64,000 bases of DNA from JBBATK01 sp044228285 (GTDB lineage Bacteria; Bacteroidota; Ignavibacteria; Kapaibacteriales; NICIL-2): the NCBI GenBank assembly GCA_044228285.1, contig JBGAVD010000004.1:124001-188000 (forward strand). The letters are read 5' to 3'. The position numbers and the translations under genes were made by a program. The notes beneath the pieces are model-generated. The model was not told where the DNA came from and did not search any database. It saw nothing but the letters and a program-made list of their open reading frames with translations. Shown here in pieces: positions 17,192 through 25,612 of the stretch (position 1 is its first letter; each line of letters begins with the position of its first letter).

Positions 17192-18202
17192 ATGCATCAA
17201 ACTGCTACTTCGATTTCGAACGGTCTTCCACACATTAAGAGCTATCGTCAGCAGATAGAAGACACAATTCTAACCGTACTCCGAGACCTGCCGGAGCCAC
17301 CCGAGCTCTATGAACCATTTCGCTACTCCATGGCGAAGCCCGGCAAGTACATGCGTCCTTTAATGACAATGCTAAGCTCAGCACTTCGTGCCGAGGCTAG
17401 TCGTGAAGCTCTCTACGCTGGAATCGCAATAGAGATCATGCATACCTTTACCTTGGTCCACGATGATATTATGGACAAGTCTCCTCTGCGGAGAGGAATG
17501 CCAAGTGTGCACACAAAGTGGGACGAATCTACTGCCATTCTGAGTGGAGATGTCATGATGGGTGTAGCATATCAGTTGCTCCTCGACAATGTTCGTTCAC
17601 CACAGCTTGCAGCGGTACTTCGCTCGTTCACGAAGGGCTTCATCGAAGTGTGCGAAGGTCAAGCACTTGATGTTGCTTTTGGCACGCGCGAGAATATCAC
17701 GATGGATGAGTATCTGCTAATGATCGAGAAGAAGACGGCTCGTTTGCCAGAGATAGCCGCTCAGATAGGCGCTATTCTAGCGGAGGCGAGTGATGTTGAA
17801 CAAGCGGCCATATCAACCTTTGCGCGCGAAGCTGGAATCGCATTTCAGATCCAAGATGATTTGTTGGATCTCACTGCTGACCAGCTAGAGTTAGGGAAAA
17901 AAGTTGGCCAGGATATTCTTGAAGGGAAGAAGACCTATCTGATCGTGCGAAGTATAGAGAAAGCGGTACTTCCTTCAGACCGCGAGCTGTTCCAACGTTT
18001 TCTGCAACATAAAGGCTTGGCAGAGGACGAGATTTCCACGATGCGGGATGTGATTCAGCGACTCGGAGTGTTTGAGGATGCAGAGAGGGAAGTACAGCGT
18101 CGATTTGAGATCGCTCTCCACTCGCTTGATATCTTGCCGGAAGGGATTGCCAAGAGTGGGCTTCGCGCGCTCGTTGAGCAACTCCGAGTTCGGAAAAAGT
18201 AG
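17192..18202 (+). CDS. Polyprenyl diphosphate synthase (short-chain type)
   Basis: A trans-prenyltransferase of about 336 residues that elongates allylic diphosphates with isopentenyl diphosphate. ATG 17192 is preferred over the TTG three codons upstream. The first Asp-rich motif is LVHDDIMDKSPLRRGMPSVH near residue 95 and the second is FQIQDDLLDLTAD near residue 225, followed by GKKVGQDILEGKKTYLI. The first motif has no two-residue insertion, as in archaeal GGPP synthases and long-chain enzymes; phenylalanine at position -5 suggests a short product (farnesyl or geranylgeranyl diphosphate), an inference. Placed just after fni, it is the likely supplier of the prenyl chains used by hpnC/hpnD. 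Confidence 0.9.
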   Translation: MHQTATSISNGLPHIKSYRQQIEDTILTVLRDLPEPPELYEPFRYSMAKPGKYMRPLMTMLSSALRAEASREALYAGIAIEIMHTFTLVHDDIMDKSPLRRGMPSVHTKWDESTAILSGDVMMGVAYQLLLDNVRSPQLAAVLRSFTKGFIEVCEGQALDVAFGTRENITMDEYLLMIEKKTARLPEIAAQIGAILAEASDVEQAAISTFAREAGIAFQIQDDLLDLTADQLELGKKVGQDILEGKKTYLIVRSIEKAVLPSDRELFQRFLQHKGLAEDEISTMRDVIQRLGVFEDAEREVQRRFEIALHSLDILPEGIAKSGLRALVEQLRVRKK

Positions 18203-18284
18203 GGAGATGAGCATACACATTAGTGTCAGAAAGGCACATCTTCTTCCGCATAGTGTTGACTGCGTAATCAGTTATTATAGAAAT

Positions 18285-18313
18285 AAAAAAAGGTTGCTGC
18301 GAAGCAGCAACCT
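18285..18313 (-). terminator. Intrinsic terminator of the FKBP-rhodanese unit
   Basis: On the minus strand a ten-pair stem AGGTTGCTGC / GCAGCAACCT with a three-base loop is followed by a run of T. The loop region is the very stable GCGAAGC mini-hairpin. It lies 27 bases beyond the rhodanese stop codon. Confidence 0.9.
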
Positions 18314-18340
18314 TATCAAAAAGACTCAAGACGACGAGGC

Positions 18341-18790
18341 TTATTGGACCAGAGGCAGATTCTCTTTTCGCCATGAGGCGAGCCCACCTTTAAGGTAATA
18401 GGCCCACTCAAACTTATGAGCGCGGAGGATTCCGCAGGCTTGCATTGCCAGTTTGCTTTCCTCAGCAATCGTGATAATGGTACGATCGAAGTACTTCTTT
18501 TTTAGCTCCTTCACTCGCGCCTCAAACTGATCGAGAGGAACATTGATTGCATCCTTTATGTGCCCGGCTGCAAAGTCGGCTTCGCTACGTACATCAATAA
18601 GCAAGGGATTAGCGCCTTCATGCTCAATGATCTGCATGGTTTCTTTGGCGCGAAATCCATGAACCTCAATGGTGTCGAGTTTCGCGTTCTTTCGTACTCT
18701 TGGCTGCGGTGCTTGTTCCGTCGTAGTCTGAGCAATGATCAGCTCAGATGAACTGAAAAGTACTACAATGATGATGAGGAAAGCTCTCAT
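18341..18790 (-). CDS. Exported rhodanese-fold protein without the active-site cysteine
   Basis: A 149-residue protein with a signal peptide (MRAFLIIIVVLFSSSELIIA) and one rhodanese domain from about residue 45. The domain is recognised by LLIDVRSEADFAAGHIKDAI near residue 67 and YYLKGGLASWRKENLPLV at the end. In catalytic rhodaneses the sequence after strand four is a CxxGxR-type loop; here it reads TIAEESKLAMQACGIL, so the catalytic cysteine position is alanine and the loop is altered. A cysteine exists six residues later, in the following helix. I infer a binding or regulatory role rather than sulfur transfer. The start is two bases after the end of the FKBP gene, so they form an operon and both proteins act outside the cytoplasm. 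Confidence 0.85.
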   Translation of the reverse strand: MRAFLIIIVVLFSSSELIIAQTTTEQAPQPRVRKNAKLDTIEVHGFRAKETMQIIEHEGANPLLIDVRSEADFAAGHIKDAINVPLDQFEARVKELKKKYFDRTIITIAEESKLAMQACGILRAHKFEWAYYLKGGLASWRKENLPLVQ

Positions 18791-18792
18791 TT

Positions 18793-19578
18793 CTATTTAT
18801 CGGATGATGGTGTGGTCGATTGAGATGGAATAGCAAGGAGCTCTACTTCAAACACTAAGGTTGATCCGGCAGGAATAAGGCCGCCACCTACTTCACGATC
18901 GCCATACGCAAGATCAGAAGGAATAGTGAACTCATATTTTGAGCCCACGGGCATCAATTGTAGACCTTCGGTCCAGCCCTTGATGACACCATTCAACGGA
19001 AACTCGATTGGTTCGCCACGCTTGTACGAGCTGTCGAACTCTTTGCCATCGATCAAGGTACCTTTATAGTGTACTTTCACTTTATCGCTTGCAAGCGGTT
19101 TGGCACCACTACCTTGAGTGATCACACGATACTGAAGACCGCTAGGTGTTGTTTGAACGCCAGGTTTTTTAGCATTTTCTGCCAAAAAAGTATTGCACTT
19201 TGCTTTTGTTTCTTCCATATTTCCTGAGTTTTCTTTTGGTGAATTCTTTGCTTTTTCCATCTCGTACTTGGTGAAGATCGCCGACATATCTGACTCAGTC
19301 AGCAGAGGTTGCTTGTTCATGAACTGATCTTCCAATGCTCGTAAAAGAATCATTGGGTTGATCTCGAGTTTCTGACGCTGTATGGTGGTGATAACGTTGA
19401 CAGCAAGCGCATAGCTCATGCTGTCACGAAAGTTCGACAATGTCAGCGGTGGCAACTCTGCAGGAACCGCTGCTTGCACTGGAGCACTTTTGGTCTTCTT
19501 CTTCGAAGCACTGGTTTGGGCATCCATGCTGCTTGCGCTTAGCAAACAGATGCATGCGAATACGATGTATTTGGTCAT
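18793..19578 (-). CDS. FKBP-type peptidyl-prolyl cis-trans isomerase, exported
   Basis: A 261-residue folding catalyst of the FkpA/Mip type, acting in the periplasm or at the outer membrane. A signal peptide (MTKYIVFACICLLSASSMDA) precedes a Lys-rich linker, an N-terminal helical dimerisation domain (about residues 45-145; SMSYALAVNVITTIQRQ and FLAENAKKPGV) and the C-terminal FKBP domain (about 150-250). FKBP marks are GLQYRVITQGSG, DKVKVHYKGTLIDGKEFDSS, GVIKGWTEGLQLMPVG and IPSDLAYGDREVGG, the aromatic and aspartate residues lining the proline-binding pocket. The rhodanese gene follows after two bases. The upstream 400 bp up to the next gene holds no convincing coding sequence. Confidence 0.93.
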   Translation of the reverse strand: MTKYIVFACICLLSASSMDAQTSASKKKTKSAPVQAAVPAELPPLTLSNFRDSMSYALAVNVITTIQRQKLEINPMILLRALEDQFMNKQPLLTESDMSAIFTKYEMEKAKNSPKENSGNMEETKAKCNTFLAENAKKPGVQTTPSGLQYRVITQGSGAKPLASDKVKVHYKGTLIDGKEFDSSYKRGEPIEFPLNGVIKGWTEGLQLMPVGSKYEFTIPSDLAYGDREVGGGLIPAGSTLVFEVELLAIPSQSTTPSSDK

Positions 19579-19956
19579 GATCCTCTAGGGTTAGAATGAA
19601 TATCAACAAAGATACGTGCCAATTGTTCAATGGTACAAGTTGGGCAAAAGCAGACTTTGCGCGTTGTCTATGAATGCAACCGGATCTAGCGATCCGGTTT
19701 TGACGAGAAAAACAGCAGTATTCTCTTCGACTTCCGTGTAGATGACGTCATACAATGAACAGGAAGAAGAGTGACGATCTGTGAACACCTGCCCCTGAGT
19801 TACGCTGTTCAGGTGGGCTGGGGTGACCAAACATGGGAGACGGGTTTGAGGTCGATTTTCGTGTACGTCTACAATCAGATACGACTGACTGATGCGAAAT
19901 TCCGAGATATTCCTAGCCAAGGCTTAGGTGGATTAACACCTGTGGCACAAAAAAAA
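19579..19956. other. Non-coding stretch upstream of the FKBP gene
   Basis: About 380 bp between the FKBP start codon and the terminator of the GCS2-family gene. One minus-strand frame (19627-19920, 97 codons, TTG start) is open but shows no signal peptide, domain or ribosome-binding site I can support. The minus-strand FKBP promoter should lie here. I see no tRNA or riboswitch. Confidence 0.5.
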
Positions 19957-19979
19957 AGCGCCGGTTGAATAGCGGCGCT
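19949..19979 (-). terminator. Intrinsic terminator of the GCS2-family ligase gene
   Basis: Minus-strand stem AGCGCCG / CGGCGCT with a nine-base loop, followed by nine T. It begins eight bases beyond the stop codon at 19988. Confidence 0.9.
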
Positions 19980-19987
19980 CAGAGAAA

Positions 19988-21241
19988 CTAGACATCTGTT
20001 GGAGGTGTCAGCGACGACAACTTCTCCTGGATGGCATCTTCACTTGGGTGCCGTAGGGAAGTCATCATAAAGGGCGACACATCTTCAATCAGACCGGTCA
20101 TGGATTCCTTGTTTATGTACTCGACAACTTTTTCAAAGCTCTTTGTTTCTTCGTAGACACGTAATTGTCGGTCGGCACCGCTGCCCATCTCAAGGATTTG
20201 ATAGATGTACTGAAGATGTTGACGTGAGCCAAGGTCATCAACAACATCATCGACAAAGTCGAGGAGTTCACGAATAAGGTCTTTGGCAGGATATTCCTGT
20301 TGTCGACCAAAGTCAATCAAGTTTCCTTCCAAGCCATAACGCACCGCACGCCATTTATTTTCCATTAACAGCATCCGGGGATACACGCGGAATGAAAGGT
20401 TCTTTTCGTACAGTGAAAAGAGTTTGGCGACGATGGCTTGAACTAATGCAACAATTGCGATCGTTTCGTCTACCCTCATTGGTAAATCGCAGATGCGGAC
20501 TTCAAGTGTTGGAAACTTTGGATGTGGGCGTACGTCCCACCAAATTTTCTTTGGGTTGTCGATACAGTTCGTTCGCATCAGCAGATCGACATAGCTCTCG
20601 TACTCACCCCAGCTCGCAAAGTAGTCTGGAAGGTTAGTTCGTGGAAAACGCTCAAAGATCTTTGAGCGGTATGACTTCAAGCCAGTATCCATTCCCATCC
20701 AGAACGGTGAGTTTGTACTTATGGCTAGAATGTGTGGTAAGAAGTACCGAAGCACGTTCATGATCTGAATCTGAGTTTCGCGATTCTCGATTCCGATGTG
20801 AATGTGCATACCAAAAATGAGCAGCGAGCGAGCAAGCATTTGCATGTCGCGCACTACATTCTGATAGTGCTCATCAGGATAAATTTCTTGGTCTTGCCAC
20901 TTCGCAAAAGGGTGAGTGGAGGCAGCACCGATGAGGAGATGATTCGACTTGGCCAAATGCGCTATCATTGAACGAATCTTCGTCAACTCAAAATGCGCCT
21001 CTTTCGTGTTCCGACAAATGCCAGTGCCAATCTCAAGCATGGAGCCATGCATTTCCGGCTTTACATGCTCATGAAGAATGAGACGGCCCTTTGAAATAAG
21101 TTCCAAATTGATATGCGATTTCAGATCGAATGTTGTCGGATCCAAAACCATATACTCTTCCTCGATACCGATCGTGAAGGAAGGTCGTTCGTAAGGATTC
21201 GTCGCCTTGAGGCTGTTCGAAAACATGTCCGCGTACTTCAT
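19988..21241 (-). CDS. Carboxylate-amine ligase of the glutamate-cysteine ligase 2 (GCS2/YbdK) family
   Basis: A 417-residue ATP-dependent ligase. The family forms gamma-glutamyl or similar amide bonds; some members make gamma-glutamylcysteine and others act on different amines, so the product is left open. Family marks are TIGIEEEYMVLDP near residue 23 (Mg and ATP site), HGSMLEIGTGICRN near residue 64, FGMHIHIGIEN near residue 150, and WWDVRPHPKFPTLEVRICD near residue 245. It is monocistronic with its own terminator downstream. Glutathione synthetase is not adjacent. The N-terminal residues before the conserved block are few, so the ATG at 21241 is credible. Confidence 0.87.
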   Translation of the reverse strand: MKYADMFSNSLKATNPYERPSFTIGIEEEYMVLDPTTFDLKSHINLELISKGRLILHEHVKPEMHGSMLEIGTGICRNTKEAHFELTKIRSMIAHLAKSNHLLIGAASTHPFAKWQDQEIYPDEHYQNVVRDMQMLARSLLIFGMHIHIGIENRETQIQIMNVLRYFLPHILAISTNSPFWMGMDTGLKSYRSKIFERFPRTNLPDYFASWGEYESYVDLLMRTNCIDNPKKIWWDVRPHPKFPTLEVRICDLPMRVDETIAIVALVQAIVAKLFSLYEKNLSFRVYPRMLLMENKWRAVRYGLEGNLIDFGRQQEYPAKDLIRELLDFVDDVVDDLGSRQHLQYIYQILEMGSGADRQLRVYEETKSFEKVVEYINKESMTGLIEDVSPFMMTSLRHPSEDAIQEKLSSLTPPTDV

Positions 21242-21635
21242 AAGGGATCCGATCTGAACCGTAGTTCAACAGTGGGGCAAGAATCTTCGTATGCCTTGGC
21301 AATATAGCAAACCCAGGCAATCCGCAATGGCTCTAAAATGCCCCATATTTTGCGATTTAGTACCATTCTGTACTGGCTGTAATTTTTTTTTAACATGCTC
21401 TGTAACGTTGTTTAGCTGTCGCGGTTATTCCTCTTTGAAAGCGCGGAACATTGACAACAGAGCAGAGACGAACAGCGTGAGACCAAGACTGCAGCAGGGT
21501 ACCACAAGCTTTTCCATGGAGGAGACTTCAACAGTAGTTCAGCTCTTCGTGCTCTGACTCGTTTATTCAGAAGCTGTGCTTTCTCAATTCGAATATTCAA
21601 ACTATATTTACCAACACCACATTTTTGGAGTACGT
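21242..21635. other. Divergent intergenic region between the GCS2-family gene and the lipoprotein gene
   Basis: About 390 bp with no convincing gene. It should hold minus-strand control sequences for the ligase and the plus-strand promoter for the lipoprotein. A T-run lies at about 21384-21392 and the AT-rich 3' end carries a Bacteroidota-like promoter match at 21580-21610. Confidence 0.45.
21580..21610 (+). promoter_or_regulatory. Possible Bacteroidota-type promoter of the Ala-rich lipoprotein
   Basis: TTTC at 21580-21583, 19 bases, then TATATTTA at 21603-21610. The Bacteroidota housekeeping consensus is TTTG, about 19 bases, TAnnTTTG, so there is one mismatch in each box. The spacing would start the message about 20 bases before the ATG at 21636. 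Confidence 0.4.
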
Positions 21636-22511
21636 ATGAAAAGATCAGAAAATCGCTTGTTCGCAGGAGCCTTGGTTGGCCTCTTCGTTCTGGGCTTGTT
21701 TTTGCAAAGCTGCAGCTCAAACACTGCTACACCAGTTTCATCCAGTGACGTTGCAGTTCCACTTGTGAACGCTTCAAATGCTGGCTTGACAGTTCCAGAC
21801 TTTAGTTTCAGTTCAGGTGATGAAGTTGCTGAATTAGATCCTATCGGTGGCAAGACCGGTCGTGACACAACGATTAAGGGTGGCGGACGTGATACCACAG
21901 TAAAAGGTGGACCAGATGACAAGGGCGGCAACTCAGGTAAGGGCAATGTTAGAATGCGCCCACTACCACTGCCATGTCTTGGTCTTGACTCAGCTCAGAT
22001 GATGCTTATCCGCCAGATCATGGCAGAAGCTTCATCAGCAAGCAAAGACGCAGCTGAAGCATATCGCGCTTCATTAGCTCCAATTCGTTCAGCAGATAGC
22101 GCAGCGATGGCAGCATATCGTGAGGCAACAAAGGGTACTCAACAAGCTCTTCAAGAAATGCAAAAGGCATATCGCCAAAAAGCAGCTGAGATTCTTGCTC
22201 AATTGAGAGCTGGTACTCTTACACGTGAAGAAGCTCAAAAAGCCCTCCAAGCTTTGAAAGAGCAATTCGCTGCAGAGTCAAGTGTACTCAGAGCAGAACT
22301 GGATGCAGCTCGCAAAACACTTCGTGCCGCTCTTGCCGCAAGTGAAGCGCAACGCAGAGCAGCAAATGACGCATACCAAGCTTCATTGAAGCGTATCCAG
22401 AATGATATGAACACGAAGATTGCAGCTATCTTGAGCCCAGAACAATTGAGACTTTGGCAAATCTGGCTCAATGGTGGTGATCCATGTAAAGGCAAAGGCC
22501 CAAGAAAGTAA
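21636..22511 (+). CDS. Ala-rich helical lipoprotein of unknown function (Spy/CpxP-like end)
   Basis: About 291 residues from ATG 21636, chosen because MKRSENRLFAGALVG... then gives a proper lipoprotein signal ending in LFLQSC, a good lipobox. After the cysteine come a low-complexity region with two near repeats (GRDTTIKGG, GRDTTVKGG) and a long, very Ala/Gln/Lys-rich helical region (about residues 120-275), which should form a coiled coil. Near the end is ILSPEQLRLWQIW, which recalls the LTPEQ motif of Spy/CpxP envelope chaperones, although the canonical spacing is not shown. It stands alone with its own terminator. The clean terminator and promoter-like element suggest solid expression. Function is not known. 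Confidence 0.8.
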   Translation: MKRSENRLFAGALVGLFVLGLFLQSCSSNTATPVSSSDVAVPLVNASNAGLTVPDFSFSSGDEVAELDPIGGKTGRDTTIKGGGRDTTVKGGPDDKGGNSGKGNVRMRPLPLPCLGLDSAQMMLIRQIMAEASSASKDAAEAYRASLAPIRSADSAAMAAYREATKGTQQALQEMQKAYRQKAAEILAQLRAGTLTREEAQKALQALKEQFAAESSVLRAELDAARKTLRAALAASEAQRRAANDAYQASLKRIQNDMNTKIAAILSPEQLRLWQIWLNGGDPCKGKGPRK

Positions 22512-22871
22512 TCTGAACAGTAGCCCTTTCTCTTGATTTATTGCAAAACGGCTGCCCCTAGGGCAGCCGTTTTGCGTTTCATCAAGATATTAGGTCTTTA
22601 TGCCACGTACGAGAACTTCGTTGAGTTCAGCGCGTTCTATTCTACTGTATGGCATTCAACACAACTACTCGAGATAAGACGTTTGGCAGCGTGGAGGCTG
22701 AGGACGTGGTAGAGCTAGTCTGAGTCCGAGTCGCAATCCGAATTTCTTGTGCGAGTCAGAGGATTGACGAACGTACTCGACACATAGATGTAGTCTTCTA
22801 GCGACTCCGTTTGAGGCCGAGTACATGTGGACAGTGATGTTACGAAGTGGCAAGAGCTAGAGTGAGTTAAG
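22512..22871. other. Intergenic stretch between lipoprotein and aspartokinase genes
   Basis: The first 64 bases hold the lipoprotein terminator. The remaining roughly 295 bp contain no supported gene; a 62-codon minus-strand frame at 22665-22853 has no recognisable content. Both flanking genes converge on this stretch. Confidence 0.5.
22543..22575 (+). terminator. Strong intrinsic terminator after the lipoprotein gene
   Basis: A perfect 15-pair stem, GCAAAACGGCTGCCC / GGGCAGCCGTTTTGC, with loop CTA. The A/T tract lies inside the stem base, so it may work in both directions and also face the convergent aspartokinase gene. Confidence 0.85.
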
Positions 22872-24212
22872 CTAGACTGCGAGAACAGAATCGTGGAGCT
22901 CTTGATACAATGACTGGCTCGACTCGCTCGTACATAAGATGCTGCTCGAGAGGTCTGATTCGCCATAGTTAATCTGCACAATTGACTCAGCATTGGCAGA
23001 GCGAGCCAAGAGGTCAAGGAGACTGTGCACGCGAAAACTCTGTGCATGGCGAAGGCGTATAAGGTCTACGCCGTCGTGTCTGTGAACAGTGCAGTCGTCT
23101 GGCAAACCAGCAATGATCTCGCTAACCGTTTCAGTAGTACAGAGAATGCTAAGCTCAGATGCGCCGCGTGTGACATCCTGTACTGCAGGATGAGATACCA
23201 CACCACATACAAACTCATGCACAAGTTGGTTGTTCGCTTTCAGGGAACGTGATCGGATCTGTATCAGCGATAAACCGTTGACAAGGAGTGCCACCCGTAT
23301 AGCTTGCGTTGACGCTTGAGAACTGACCAGTGTTGCTCCGGCGTCGGGATGGTGCAAGTGACAGATGCGCATTGGAATTTGAGCTGCACGCAGAGGTTCG
23401 ATCATTGTTGGATACAGAAGTTTGACTCCTGCTGCAGCTAACTCGTGAGCCTGAGCATAGCTGAGTTGAGAAACTAGGCTTGTATTGGAGATGAGAGATG
23501 GATCAGCACTTCGAATTCCATGAACGTTGGTGTACACTGTCAAGACATCTGCATGGAGCAACTGAGCCATGAGGGCTGCACTTAAGTTCGAGCTCTCGCG
23601 CCCCATGGTAGTGGTTTGTCCGTGTTGGGACCGAGCCACGAAACCCTGCATGATAACAAGCTTCTCGCTCTCGAACAGTGGAAGTAAGCTGCGAGCCACA
23701 TTGAAATGTGTTTCGCGACGCAGAGGTTGCGCATTCCCGTGTTGTGAATCACTCACAATAATATGTTCAGCATCTACATGTGCAGCGGCAACTCCGTTTG
23801 CGTTTACATATGCGTGAATCAGTCGAAGAGCTATATGCTCGCCGAAGGATAGGATTTTGTCGCGTATGCGAGAAGTAAGTTGTTGCGTGATCGACACTCC
23901 ACGTAAGAGCTGGAGTAGTTGCATTTGTACACTGAGAAGATGCTCGCGAAACTCATGCATTGCCTCGCTTGCACCAAGAAGCTCAGTTGCTAGCTCGTCC
24001 GTGCGACGCAATAGCTGTTCGCATTGCTCTTGTGCACTATCGTAGCTCTGCAATGAGCTGCGACAACAGCTTTCAAGCTCGCGCGTCGTGGATCCTAATG
24101 CCGAGACAATGACAAGTGTAGGGCTATGAGAAGCAGCTCGTAGTACTGTGAGCATTGCCTGGAAATCAGCTTGCTGGCGGAGAATCGAGCCTCCAAACTT
24201 GAGAACCTGCAT
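22872..24212 (-). CDS. Aspartate kinase family protein (divergent)
   Basis: A 446-residue amino-acid kinase with C-terminal regulatory region. Aspartate kinase phosphorylates L-aspartate for lysine, threonine and methionine synthesis. The N-terminus MQVLKFGGSIL is the ATP-site KFGG motif with S-I in place of the common T-S. Later, TTTMGRESSNLSAALMAQLL takes the place of the usual GRGGSDYTAA segment, and VYTNVHGIRSADPS and AAGVKLLYPTMIEPL match known aspartokinase blocks. The last 130 residues look like ACT-type regulatory domains but are weakly conserved. The gene follows the amino-acid permease by five bases. Aspartokinase is the best call; the altered substrate loop leaves some room for another substrate. 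Confidence 0.8.
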   Translation of the reverse strand: MQVLKFGGSILRQQADFQAMLTVLRAASHSPTLVIVSALGSTTRELESCCRSSLQSYDSAQEQCEQLLRRTDELATELLGASEAMHEFREHLLSVQMQLLQLLRGVSITQQLTSRIRDKILSFGEHIALRLIHAYVNANGVAAAHVDAEHIIVSDSQHGNAQPLRRETHFNVARSLLPLFESEKLVIMQGFVARSQHGQTTTMGRESSNLSAALMAQLLHADVLTVYTNVHGIRSADPSLISNTSLVSQLSYAQAHELAAAGVKLLYPTMIEPLRAAQIPMRICHLHHPDAGATLVSSQASTQAIRVALLVNGLSLIQIRSRSLKANNQLVHEFVCGVVSHPAVQDVTRGASELSILCTTETVSEIIAGLPDDCTVHRHDGVDLIRLRHAQSFRVHSLLDLLARSANAESIVQINYGESDLSSSILCTSESSQSLYQELHDSVLAV

Positions 24213-24217
24213 AAGAA

Positions 24218-25612
24218 TTACCTTGGAGTTGTATTCGATAAAGAAGTATCTGAGCCCGTGACATCTTCAGTTCGAGCGTTGGGCTCCAATCCAAATGGAA
24301 ACCACTTGCGTTTCAAGGCAACACTGAGATACACAAAAATGCCCACGATCGTCATCCCTATGCCGCCAAGGATCGCTTCGGTCTTTCGAGTCCCAAAAAG
24401 CCAAAGCCAGATGGCAACGGAACAAAGAATTGGCAAGGGGTAGAAGAGCATACGAAAGGGAAGTCGACCACTCCCAACACGGTTTCGGTAGATGACCAAA
24501 CCGATGGACTGTGCCACAAACTGAGTGAGGATGCGCATCGTGAGAATCATAGCGACAACAAACTTCAGATCTAAAAACACAACGCTCATTGCCAACGACA
24601 AACCGCCAATAAACAGCAGCGAAACGTGAGGGAAGTTTTGCGTTGGATGCAGAGAAGCAAACACTCGAAAGAAATTGCCTTGCGCTGCCGCTGCGTAGGG
24701 TATGCGTGAATAACCGAGAACGACGGCGAACAGAGAGGAAAGGGCTATGATAAGGACTAGAACGGTGGCAAGAGTAGCAGCCGCCGGACCATAAAGTCGT
24801 TCTATGAAGGTGCTGACAATGAACGGATGAACTTCACCAGCAGGAATAACAGCACTTATACTAAACTGCATGAGAATATAGAGAATGCCTATTCCTGCGA
24901 TCGAGATAAAGATACTTCTTGGAATGTTCCGTTCTGGATTGCGGATTTCAGAACCTAAATGGCAGACATTATAGTAGCCAAGAAACGCGTATACCGTACT
25001 CTGCATGGCATTCCCCAGCTTCGTGAACCACTCTGCATCTATGCGAAAGGCATTCTCAGGAAGATGAAATGCGATTTGGGGTTGGATATGCGTCAAGCCA
25101 CCAATAATAATCCAAAGGATAGTGCCAACCACGCAAACCCAAAGAATAACAGACAACTTCGCAAGTGTCTCAACCTTGCGATAGAGAGCGGTCACCACAA
25201 GGACAACAACCAATCCGCTCACAATTCTGTGCTCAAAGTCTGATCCCAGAGGCACTAGATAGGCGAAGTAATTTGAGAAGCCGATAGCACCAGAAGCCAC
25301 AACGAATGATGATTGAAACACCGTTTGCCAAATGAACAGAAAGGACATGAGCTTGCCCCATCGTTCTGCGCCGTACGATTCTCTCAGAAAAGCATAACTA
25401 CCGCCAGCGGCTGGCATCGCAGCGCCAAGTTCAGCCCATACAAAAGCATCAAGAAAGGCTAGTAAAGCTCCGGCAGCCCACGCGATGACGGCATGGGGTC
25501 CACCCATAATCGACATCACCGACGAGGTCACAACAAATGGACCAATGCCCACCATGTCGATCATGTTTAGAGCTGAGGCTTGCAGGAGAGATATTTTAGG
25601 TCGTAAAGACAT
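24218..25612 (-). CDS. APC-superfamily amino-acid permease
   Basis: About 464 residues with roughly 12 membrane segments. Cation- or exchange-driven amino-acid uptake or export across the inner membrane is expected. Family marks are the first unwound helix (NMIDMVGIGPFVVTSSVMSI), GALLAFLDAFVWAELGAAMP with the following AAGGSYAFLRESYG loop, and SEIRNPERNIPRSIFISI. ATG 25610-25612 shares one base with the stop of ccmB (TGATG), so translation is probably coupled. It is followed after five bases by the aspartokinase-like gene, hinting at an aspartate-family amino acid as substrate, but that is only inference from location. Confidence 0.88.
   Translation of the reverse strand: MSLRPKISLLQASALNMIDMVGIGPFVVTSSVMSIMGGPHAVIAWAAGALLAFLDAFVWAELGAAMPAAGGSYAFLRESYGAERWGKLMSFLFIWQTVFQSSFVVASGAIGFSNYFAYLVPLGSDFEHRIVSGLVVVLVVTALYRKVETLAKLSVILWVCVVGTILWIIIGGLTHIQPQIAFHLPENAFRIDAEWFTKLGNAMQSTVYAFLGYYNVCHLGSEIRNPERNIPRSIFISIAGIGILYILMQFSISAVIPAGEVHPFIVSTFIERLYGPAAATLATVLVLIIALSSLFAVVLGYSRIPYAAAAQGNFFRVFASLHPTQNFPHVSLLFIGGLSLAMSVVFLDLKFVVAMILTMRILTQFVAQSIGLVIYRNRVGSGRLPFRMLFYPLPILCSVAIWLWLFGTRKTEAILGGIGMTIVGIFVYLSVALKRKWFPFGLEPNARTEDVTGSDTSLSNTTPR

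Noticed and set aside
19627..19920. A minus-strand 97-codon frame upstream of the FKBP gene.
   Set aside because: It begins with TTG, has no ribosome-binding site or domain, and its residues show no protein-like pattern that I can defend.
22665..22853. A minus-strand 62-codon frame downstream of the aspartokinase.
   Set aside because: Sequence is Arg/Pro/Leu-rich without a domain; likely chance frame between convergent genes.
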